From assembly GCA_947631725.1 (NCBI GenBank), contig CANRML010000063.1, positions 1 through 7,242 of the forward strand: DNA of 7,242 nt, in the 5' to 3' direction. Every line of letters starts with the position of its first letter. Position 1 is the first letter of the stretch. Both the position numbers and the translations under genes were made by a program. The stretch is from an uncultured Clostridia bacterium. Lineage in GTDB: Bacteria > Bacillota > Clostridia > TANB77 > CAG-508. The notes under the pieces were generated by a model that made no database searches, had not been told where the DNA came from, and worked only from the letters and a program-made list of their open reading frames with translations. Positions 1 through 5,110 of the stretch are shown here, in pieces.

Positions 1-34
1 CTTTTAAGATAGGTAAAAAAATATAAAAAAAGTA

Positions 35-64
35 TTGACAATTGAATAGATATTCAACTATAAT
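35..64 (+). promoter_or_regulatory. Promoter of the cadCA operon
   Basis: A perfect -35 hexamer TTGACA (35-40) and a perfect -10 hexamer TATAAT (59-64) are separated by 18 bases. Transcription should begin near 70-72, leaving a leader of about 45 nt before the CadC start at 117. One operator-like palindrome fills most of the spacer and a second covers the start of the transcript, so the promoter should be strong but tightly repressed when no metal is present. Confidence 0.85.
42..57. promoter_or_regulatory. CadC operator O1 (perfect 7-2-7 palindrome)
   Basis: TTGAATA-GA-TATTCAA is a perfect inverted repeat lying between the -35 and -10 hexamers. ArsR/SmtB-family repressors bind imperfect palindromes of this sort with a 2-nt centre, and the TTGAA/TTCAA half-site resembles what I recall of the CadC-type operator (not searched). 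A bound repressor here would directly block RNA polymerase. That the adjacent cadC product binds it is inference. Confidence 0.75.
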
Positions 65-72
65 AAATATAG

Positions 73-92
73 AGTTGAATATCCACTCAACT
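73..92. promoter_or_regulatory. CadC operator O2 (second inverted repeat)
   Basis: AGTTGA (73-78) pairs with TCAACT (87-92). Within this, TTGAATA at 75-81 repeats the O1 left half-site exactly, while the right half-site (CACTCAA) matches O1 imperfectly. It lies at or just after the expected transcription start. It is probably a second repressor site that reinforces O1. The two site centres are about 33 bp apart, roughly three helical turns, which puts them on the same face of the DNA. Confidence 0.6.
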
Positions 93-116
93 GTAATTAG
101 TAAAGGAGGAAATATT

Positions 117-488
117 ATGTCAAAAAACGAATTTATCTGTGATTGTAATATAATCCACCAAAATGTTGTAAATGAAGCAATAGAGCAAATGCCAGAACAA
201 GATTTATTTAATAAATTAGCAGAGTTTTTTAAAATTATAGGAGATACAACAAGAAGCAAAATATTATTTGCATTAGATAAAAATGAAATGTGTGTATGTG
301 ATATTGCAAATGTACTTAGTATGAGTAAATCTTCAATATCACATCAATTAGGGACTTTAAGAAGAAGTGGAATTGTAAAATGCAGAAGACAAGGTAAAGA
401 AGTATACTATATGTTAGATGATGAACATATCAAGCAAGTATTTGAAATTGGTATAGAGCATATAGAACACAAAAACAAGTATATTTAG
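117..488 (+). CDS. cadC: CadC-type metal-sensing ArsR/SmtB repressor
   Basis: This 123-aa winged-helix repressor should block the cad promoter until Cd, Pb or Zn binds. The start at 117 is chosen because AAAGGAGG (102-109) sits 7 nt upstream; the longer frame from a TTG at 42 would run through the promoter and operators. The N-terminal arm has Cys8 and Cys10, and the helix-turn-helix region begins with a CVCD motif (Cys59, Cys61) followed by a recognition helix around SMSKSSISHQLGTLRRSG (68-85). Together these match the alpha3N Cys4 thiolate site of CadC. The C-terminal helix carries Asp102, His104, His115 and His118 with the spacing of the alpha5 Zn site (Asp/His...His/Glu in pI258 CadC), so both metal sites seem intact. 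The stop overlaps the ribosome binding site of the ATPase gene, implying co-transcription and translational coupling. CzrA-like Zn specificity is less likely because of the cysteines. Confidence 0.92.
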   Translation: MSKNEFICDCNIIHQNVVNEAIEQMPEQDLFNKLAEFFKIIGDTTRSKILFALDKNEMCVCDIANVLSMSKSSISHQLGTLRRSGIVKCRRQGKEVYYMLDDEHIKQVFEIGIEHIEHKNKYI

Positions 489-498
489 GAGGAAAACA

Positions 499-2343
499 AT
501 GGAAGACGAGGATAAAAGAGGAGACTTAATTAAAGTTATAATTGCACTAATATTATTTTTTATAGCACTAACAGTAAAATTTAATAATGAAATAATAAAT
601 AAAGTAATATATATCATAAGTTACATTATTGTTGGTTTTGAAATAATAAAAAGAGCAGTAACAAATATTTTCAAAGGAAAAATATTTGATGAAAACTTTT
701 TAATGTCAGTAGCAACAATAGGAGCATTTGCAATAGGAGAATTTCCAGAAGCGGTTGCAGTAATGTTATTTTATCAAATAGGAGAATTATTCCAAGATTA
801 TGCAGTAGACAAATCAAGAAAATCAATAGTAAAACTTATGGATATAAGACCAGACTTTGCAAATGTATTAAGAAATAATGAAATAAATAAAGTAAATCCA
901 GAAGAAGTAAAAATAGGAGAAACAATAATAGTAAAACCAGGAGAAAAAGTACCACTTGATGGATACATTGTAGAAGGAAACACAAGTATAGATACAAAAG
1001 CACTAACAGGGGAAGCTATACCACAAGAATTGCATAAAGGAGAAGAGATTTTAAGTGGTTCAATAAATATAAGTGGAGTAATTAAAATAAAAGTAACAAA
1101 AGAATATGGAGAATCAACAGTAAATAAAATATTAGATTTAGTAGAAAATGCAAGTAGCAAAAAATCAAAATCAGAAAACTTCATTACAAAATTTGCAAAA
1201 TATTATACCCCAACAGTTGTAGCTATAGCAGTGATACTTGCAATAATTCCACCACTATTTATAAAAGATGCAATATTTGTAGATTGGATATATAGAGCAC
1301 TATCTTTTCTAGTTATATCTTGCCCATGTGCATTAGTAATATCAATACCACTAGGATTTTTTGGAGGAATAGGAGGAGCATCTAGGTTAGGAATATTAGT
1401 AAAAGGTAGCAATTATCTAGAAGCACTAGCAAAAGTAGGAACAGTAGTGTTTGACAAAACAGGAACATTAACAAAAGGAGTATTCAAGGTACAAAAAATA
1501 GATGCAATTGAGATAACTAAAGAAGAATTATTAGAAAATGTAGCATATGCAGAATATTATTCAAATCATCCAATAGCTAAATCCATAAAAGAAGAATATG
1601 CTAAGGAAATTGATGAAAAGAAAATAAAAAAAGTAGAAGAAATATCAGGATTGGGAATAGAGGCTCAAATAGAAGGAAAACAAATTTTAATTGGAAATGA
1701 AAAATTAATGCAAGAAAACAACATAAAAGTTACAAAAAACAATGATATAGGTACAATATTATATGTTGCAATAAATGGAAAATATTCAGGATATATCTTA
1801 ATTGCAGATGAAATAAAAGAAGATGCTGAAAAAACAATAGAGGAATTAAACAAAAAAAATATACAAACCATTATGCTAACAGGAGATAAAAAATATATAG
1901 GAGAAAATATTGCTAAAAGGCTAGGGGTAAACAAAGTATATACAGAATTATTACCAGATGGAAAAGTAGAAAAATTAGAAGAATTATTAAAAACAAAAAC
2001 ACAAAAAATAGCATTTGTAGGAGATGGAATAAATGATAGCCCAGCACTTGCCATTTCAGATATAGGAATTGCAATGGGTGGACTAGGAGCAGATAGTGCA
2101 ATAGAAGCATCAGATGTTGTAATAATGACAGATGAACCATCAAAAATATTAAAGGCAATACATGTATCGAAAAAAACACTAAGAATAGTTAAAGAAAATA
2201 TCATATTTGCAATTTCTGTAAAAATAATTATTTTAATATTAGCAACATTTGGAATATCAACAATGTGGGAGGCTGTTTTTGCAGATGTAGGAGTATCTAT
2301 AATTTCCATTATAAATGCGTTAAGAGCATTAAGAATAAAATAA
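499..2343 (+). CDS. cadA: Cd/Zn/Pb-exporting P1B-type ATPase
   Basis: This 614-aa membrane pump couples ATP hydrolysis to export of divalent soft metals. AGGAGG (487-492) overlaps the cadC stop and lies 6 nt before the ATG. Visible landmarks in order: four N-terminal membrane helices (about 12-29, 35-55, 67-82, 84-101); actuator-domain TGEAIP (170-175); helices at about 233-254 and 260-290, the second holding the metal-binding Cys-Pro-Cys (275-277); phosphorylated Asp319 in DKTGTLT; the P1B-specific His357-Pro358; TGD (461-463); and hinge GDGINDSP (508-515). In the last helices Lys575 and Asp596 correspond to the Lys and Asp that set Zn/Cd/Pb specificity in ZntA (K693, D714), which excludes a copper pump. 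There is no N-terminal GMTCxxC domain: only a short acidic leader (MEDEDKRGD) precedes helix 1, making it shorter than most CadA proteins. Expression should be metal-induced through CadC. Confidence 0.95.
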   Translation: MEDEDKRGDLIKVIIALILFFIALTVKFNNEIINKVIYIISYIIVGFEIIKRAVTNIFKGKIFDENFLMSVATIGAFAIGEFPEAVAVMLFYQIGELFQDYAVDKSRKSIVKLMDIRPDFANVLRNNEINKVNPEEVKIGETIIVKPGEKVPLDGYIVEGNTSIDTKALTGEAIPQELHKGEEILSGSINISGVIKIKVTKEYGESTVNKILDLVENASSKKSKSENFITKFAKYYTPTVVAIAVILAIIPPLFIKDAIFVDWIYRALSFLVISCPCALVISIPLGFFGGIGGASRLGILVKGSNYLEALAKVGTVVFDKTGTLTKGVFKVQKIDAIEITKEELLENVAYAEYYSNHPIAKSIKEEYAKEIDEKKIKKVEEISGLGIEAQIEGKQILIGNEKLMQENNIKVTKNNDIGTILYVAINGKYSGYILIADEIKEDAEKTIEELNKKNIQTIMLTGDKKYIGENIAKRLGVNKVYTELLPDGKVEKLEELLKTKTQKIAFVGDGINDSPALAISDIGIAMGGLGADSAIEASDVVIMTDEPSKILKAIHVSKKTLRIVKENIIFAISVKIIILILATFGISTMWEAVFADVGVSIISIINALRALRIK

Positions 2344-2347
2344 AAAA

Positions 2348-2387
2348 TAAAGCGGATGAAACTAAAATCATCCGCTTTTATCCTTTT
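2348..2387 (+). terminator. Intrinsic terminator of cadCA
   Basis: GCGGATGA (2352-2359) pairs with TCATCCGC (2368-2375), extended by four A-T pairs on the outside, with an 8-nt loop and a T-rich tail (TTTTATCCTTTT). It starts 5 nt after the ATPase stop codon. The A-rich left flank means it may also act on the opposite strand. Confidence 0.88.
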
Positions 2388-2414
2388 ATCTAAAAATAGA
2401 TCCTCTTATCTTAA
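2381..2414 (+). promoter_or_regulatory. 20-bp-period direct repeat upstream of the LytTR operon
   Basis: The 14-mers at 2381-2394 (TCCTTTTATCTAAA) and 2401-2414 (TCCTCTTATCTTAA) match at 12 of 14 positions and are offset by exactly 20 bp. The second copy ends 5 bp before the -35 hexamer of the LytTR-gene promoter. LytTR proteins such as AgrA bind paired direct repeats about two helical turns apart just upstream of -35, so autoregulation by the adjacent LytTR protein is the natural inference. The bases do not obviously match the AgrA half-site, so this rests on geometry. Confidence 0.5.
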
Positions 2415-2419
2415 ATATA

Positions 2420-2448
2420 TAGACAGCCAATATATAAAATTATATAAT
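2420..2448 (+). promoter_or_regulatory. Promoter of the LytTR operon
   Basis: TAGACA (2420-2425, five of six matches to the -35 consensus) and a perfect TATAAT (2443-2448) are separated by 17 bases. Transcription would start near 2454, about 25 nt before the chosen LytTR start. It follows the cadCA terminator, so this operon is transcribed independently. Confidence 0.75.
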
Positions 2449-2478
2449 TAAAGTAATAAGAGAGGAATGAAATTTTTT

Positions 2479-2934
2479 ATGAATATTCATATTAATAAAA
2501 TGATAAATAATCAACTAAAAGATGATGAAATTAAAGTTAATATAGAAATATCTGACAAAAACAAAGAATTAGAAAATATAATTACATACATAGAAGAATT
2601 TGACAAAAGAAAAATCGTAGTTTTTGATGGATATAATATGATACAAATAAATACTAATGATATAATGTACTTTTACAGTGATGGAAACTATAATTTCTGC
2701 AAAACAAAAGAAAAAGAATATAGAATAAAAAGTAAATTGTATGAAATTGAAAAGAGAAGTAATAATTTTTTAAGAATATCTAAAAGCTGTATAGTAAACA
2801 TTAAGCAAGTTAAAAACTTTGATATAGGAAAAAATAGAAATATTGTTGTTAGATTTTATGATAATTCTGAACAATTTGTCTCAAGAAGAAAAATAAGAGA
2901 AGTTATGAATTATCTAAACGAAAGGATGATATAA
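2479..2934 (+). CDS. LytTR-domain transcriptional regulator without a receiver
   Basis: This 151-aa protein has an N-terminal segment of about 45 residues (MNIHINKMIN..., ending in a Glu/Lys-rich helix) and a LytTR DNA-binding domain at about 50-149. The family pattern is clear: an ITYIEEF/NDIMYFYSDGNYNF region, then YRIKSKLYEIEKR, then NNFLRISKSCIVNIKQVKNF, matching the usual F-R-x-H/S-x-S-x-I-V-N core. No CheY-like receiver is present, so it cannot be a conventional phosphorylated response regulator. I prefer the ATG at 2479 over the one at 2467 because GAGAGGA (2460-2466) abuts the first ATG directly, and because stand-alone LytTR proteins typically start M-x-I-x-I. The next gene starts 2 nt after its stop, with its ribosome binding site inside this gene. 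In LytTR regulatory systems (HdrRM and BrsRM of Streptococcus mutans are known examples) the membrane partner inhibits the regulator. Confidence 0.85.
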   Translation: MNIHINKMINNQLKDDEIKVNIEISDKNKELENIITYIEEFDKRKIVVFDGYNMIQINTNDIMYFYSDGNYNFCKTKEKEYRIKSKLYEIEKRSNNFLRISKSCIVNIKQVKNFDIGKNRNIVVRFYDNSEQFVSRRKIREVMNYLNERMI

Positions 2935-2935
2935 T

Positions 2936-3211
2936 ATGGAATTATTAAAAAAATATTACATTTATATTTTTGAATTTGTAATTGGAAATTTTATATTTAA
3001 TTTTATTTACTCAATAGTAAAAACTTTAGTATTAAAAAATATTGGCGCAGTAAATGAAATCTTTATAGATAATTTAAAAAATAGTTTTGCAGAAACTTCT
3101 ATAATTTATGTTATCATTTATGTAATATTAGTTATAATACAAATTTTATATGATAAGTCTATAGTAAATAAATTAAACGAAAAATTAAATAAAACAAATG
3201 AAAGGGGGTAA
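2936..3211 (+). CDS. Two-helix membrane protein, candidate LytTR partner/inhibitor
   Basis: A 91-aa protein with two hydrophobic helices, roughly residues 8-33 (YIYIFEFVIGNFIFNF...) and 54-72 (SIIYVIIYVILVIIQILY), and a Lys/Asn-rich cytoplasmic-looking tail. I do not recognise a named domain. AAAGGAT (2921-2927), inside the end of the LytTR gene, serves as the ribosome binding site, and the start lies 2 nt after the LytTR stop, so translation is probably coupled. By position it corresponds to the membrane inhibitor that accompanies stand-alone LytTR regulators, often a four-helix DUF3021-type protein. This one has only two helices, so it is either a shorter variant or a different family. Function is inferred from context only. 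Confidence 0.65.
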   Translation: MELLKKYYIYIFEFVIGNFIFNFIYSIVKTLVLKNIGAVNEIFIDNLKNSFAETSIIYVIIYVILVIIQILYDKSIVNKLNEKLNKTNERG

Positions 3212-3216
3212 TGGAA

Positions 3217-3468
3217 ATGAACAATAAAAAAGCAGTAATAATTATAACATTTGTAATCTTAATACTACTTGCAACTGCATTTGGGATTTTTATGGCAACA
3301 CACAGCAGTAAATATCTATATAATTTAGATGGCACAATTCCAGACGGAAAAAAGGAGTTAATTGACCACTTAAAATCTGTTGAAGATGCTAATGAAAGAA
3401 AAAACCAAATTGATTTTTCTGTTCAACAAAACATTATAACCCAACAAGAAGCAAATGAGTTATATTAG
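3217..3468 (+). CDS. Small membrane-anchored protein of the LytTR operon, unknown function
   Basis: This 83-aa protein has one N-terminal hydrophobic helix (about residues 6-27, after MNNKK) and a polar C-terminal part of about 55 residues rich in charged residues and Gln, probably helical (KKELIDHLKSVEDANERKNQ). The positive N-terminus predicts that the polar part lies outside the cell. No lipobox or cysteine is visible, and the long helix with no clear cleavage motif suggests an anchor rather than a cleaved signal. An ATG at 3211 overlaps the previous stop, but AGGGGG (3203-3208) is only 2 nt from it and 8 nt from the ATG at 3217, so I use the latter. It could be a ligand-sensing subunit, a secreted signal precursor or the effector of the operon; nothing in the sequence decides this. 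Confidence 0.65.
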   Translation: MNNKKAVIIITFVILILLATAFGIFMATHSSKYLYNLDGTIPDGKKELIDHLKSVEDANERKNQIDFSVQQNIITQQEANELY

Positions 3469-3475
3469 ACAAAGC

Positions 3476-3500
3476 AAAGGCAGTTTTTACTGCCTTTATT
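3476..3500. terminator. Shared bidirectional terminator between convergent genes
   Basis: AAAGGCAGT (3476-3484) pairs perfectly with ACTGCCTTT (3489-3497) around a TTTT loop, and a T-rich stretch follows on the plus strand. It starts 8 nt after the stop of the 83-aa protein. The TAA stop of the minus-strand peptidase (3498-3496) overlaps the hairpin arm, so the same hairpin probably ends both transcripts. The minus-strand T-tract is weaker (TTTGCTTTG). Confidence 0.8.
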
Positions 3501-4267
3501 TATAGCTTTCAATAAATAATGCTTTTGCAATATAGGGTACAACTTCTTCATATTTATACCATCCAGAACTTTTACTATCATTTTTACCACCATTAGGATT
3601 AGAAATATATACCATATCGTAATTGTCAGATGCTAGTAATACCATATAATGAGAAGAAGTTGTAAAGCGATTTTTGTTAGGTTTGTCCCAGACACAAATT
3701 AAAACAGGTCTATTAGTCAATAAATGCTTCTTTATATATTCTTTTGATAAATGAACAGAATCATAGAAAAAGCCACTTGACTGTATGTCATAAGATCTAG
3801 AAAACTCTATATTTAAAGTTTCATAATCAATAACAGGATAATATTTATTTCTTAAATCTTCTGGAGTAACATCCTTTCCATAGCCACTTAAAATTATTGC
3901 CATTGCCGTAATTCCACATCCTGTATTTTCCATATAATCATTCCAATATGATTTTTTACTCCAAGAAGCATTACCATTTTGTTTATATTCAATATATGTT
4001 TTTTTATACTGATTATCAGTAGTAAAAGTAGTAAAATATCCATCTTTGCCTAAAACCTCTTTTTGACCATCTCCGTATATAATTATCATTTTTTTCTTGC
4101 TTTATAATATCATAACCAGTATTTTTAGAGAAGGAAATCTCATGTAAATTATTTGAATGCTCATCTATAAAATCTATTTTTTTAACAATAAAAATAGAAA
4201 AAACTATGAAAATAATTAAAAAAAGAAATTTTGATACCTTTAATTTTCTTTTATTTTTCTTTTTCAT
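3496..4267 (-). pseudogene. Membrane-anchored C39-like cysteine peptidase, frame broken at an A7 run
   Basis: The intact product would be about 256 aa. The first frame (4267 down to about 4090) gives a Lys-rich start, a membrane helix at about 14-29 and an extracellular linker to Lys59. The second (from 4089 to 3496) carries the peptidase domain. A +1 shift at the seven-A run (4095-4089) joins them. The second frame has an ATG at 4089 but no ribosome binding site, so it is not a separate gene. Counting from that ATG, Gln37 (YKQNG) fits the oxyanion-hole Gln, Cys58 in TGCGITAMA is the expected nucleophile, His147 in SSHYMVL the base, and Asn164 in SNPNGG occupies the third position, usually Asp. 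This is the C39/papain-like fold; the substrate is unknown. Translation starts at 4267 after a strong AGGAGGTG (4279-4272). The gene diverges from the VanR-like gene. Inactivation, sequencing error and slippage all remain possible. Confidence 0.75.
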
Positions 4268-4290
4268 AAAGCACCTCCTAACTAATTTTT

Positions 4291-4320
4291 AGTATAAATT
4301 AATTAAAAAAATAGTGTTTT
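4291..4320 (-). promoter_or_regulatory. Weak candidate promoter of the C39-like peptidase
   Basis: Read on the minus strand, TATACT (4296-4291) is a good -10 hexamer about 12 nt before the ribosome binding site region. No recognisable -35 lies 16-18 nt upstream; the repeat array at 4318-4357 begins there instead. That arrangement is typical of activator-dependent promoters, and would fit control by the divergent response regulator, but it is inference. Confidence 0.35.
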
Positions 4321-4357
4321 AAGAAATGCTTAACAAAATCTTAATTTTTTCTTACAA
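4318..4357 (+). promoter_or_regulatory. Four TTA repeats at 11-bp period, likely response-regulator binding site
   Basis: TTTAAGA (4318), CTTAACA (4329), CTTAATT (4340) and CTTACAA (4351) begin exactly 11 bp apart with 4-nt AT-rich spacers. OmpR/PhoB-class regulators bind tandem direct repeats at this period; Bacillus PhoP, for example, uses TTAACA-like hexamers. The array lies about 14 bp upstream of the -35 of the VanR-like gene and overlaps the -35 zone of the divergent peptidase promoter, so one bound array could control both. Binding by the adjacent VanR-like protein is inference; a PhoP-type regulator encoded elsewhere is the main alternative. Confidence 0.55.
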
Positions 4358-4370
4358 TTTGTATAAACAA

Positions 4371-4399
4371 TAGAAATAAAAAGTATTATATGTTAAAAT
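4371..4399 (+). promoter_or_regulatory. Promoter of the VanRS-like operon
   Basis: An extended -10 (TG at 4391-4392, then TAAAAT at 4394-4399) follows a weak -35 (TAGAAA, 4371-4376, four of six matches) after a 17-nt spacer. Transcription would start near 4406, about 20 nt before the ATG. The poor -35 with the repeat array just upstream suggests an activated, probably self-regulated promoter. Confidence 0.55.
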
Positions 4400-4425
4400 G
4401 TAAATAATTAGAAAGAGGGTAATAA

Positions 4426-5110
4426 ATGAATATTTTAGTATTAGATGATGAAAAAGAAATAGCAGATTTAATTGAGTTATATATGAAAAATGAAAACTAT
4501 AATGTTTTTAAGTTTTATGAAGCAAAATCAGCAATAGATTGTATAAATAATCAAAAACTGGATTTTGCAATTTTAGATATAATGATAAAAGATATTGATG
4601 GATTTGAAATATGTAAATATATAAGGTCAAAAGAACTAAAATTTCCTATAATAATGCTTACTGCTAAAATTGAAGATAAAGACAAAATAAAAGGACTTTC
4701 TGTTCGGAGCCGATGATTATATTACAAAACCATTTAATCCTTTAGAACTTGTTGCAAGAGTGAAATCAGCTTATAGAAGATATACAAAATATAATGAAAA
4801 AGAAGAAGACAATATTATTTATATAAATGGACTAGAGATAAACCAAGATAAACATAGTTGTAGGTTATATAATCAGAAAATAGAATTAACACCAATAGAA
4901 TTTGAAATATTACTATATCTAGCACGAAAGAGAGGAAATGTTATAAGCTCAGAAGAATTATTCGAAAAAGTATGGAAAGAAAAATACTTAGACAGTAATA
5001 ATACAGTGATGGTACATATAAGAAGAATAAGAGAAAAATTGAAAGAAGATAGTAAAAAACCTAAATTTATAAAAACAGTATGGGGAGTGGGATATAAAAT
5101 TGAACAATAA
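4426..5110 (+). pseudogene. VanR-like OmpR-family response regulator, frameshifted
   Basis: With one base removed near 4703-4708 this is a full 227-aa regulator close in pattern to VanR of glycopeptide-resistance operons. The receiver has the acidic pair Asp7/Asp8, phospho-acceptor Asp51 (AILDIMIKD), Thr79 (IMLTAK) and, after correction, Lys101 in GADDYITKPFNPLELVARV. The C-terminal winged helix carries LTPIEFEILLYL, NTVMVHIRRIREKL and the family-typical ending KTVWGVGYKIEQ. As given, the first frame reads GLSVRSR and stops at TGA (4714-4716), while GADDYITKPF continues in the +1 frame, so only a truncated receiver would be made and no DNA-binding domain. Both halves are otherwise well conserved, which favours a recent mutation or a sequencing error. 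AAAGAGGG (4412-4419) sets the ATG at 4426. The 3' end overlaps the kinase gene by 11 nt. No vanH, vanA or vanX-type genes are in the window, so a glycopeptide-resistance role is not shown. Confidence 0.82.

Noticed and set aside
42..116. N-terminal extension of the CadC frame from a TTG at 42
   Set aside because: It would place the start inside the operator between -35 and -10, upstream of the transcription start, whereas the ATG at 117 has an ideal ribosome binding site.
414..617. Minus-strand frame across the cadC-cadA junction
   Set aside because: It is antisense to two conserved genes and has no ribosome binding site or promoter.
798..2309. Several open frames on the minus strand inside the ATPase gene
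   Set aside because: They are antisense shadows of a highly conserved P1B ATPase, hydrophobic by mirror effect of codon bias, and lack ribosome binding sites.
4089..4089. Independent translation start of the peptidase domain at the ATG at 4089
   Set aside because: No ribosome binding site precedes it (AAAGCAAG only), and the upstream frame supplies the expected anchor, so a frame break explains it better.
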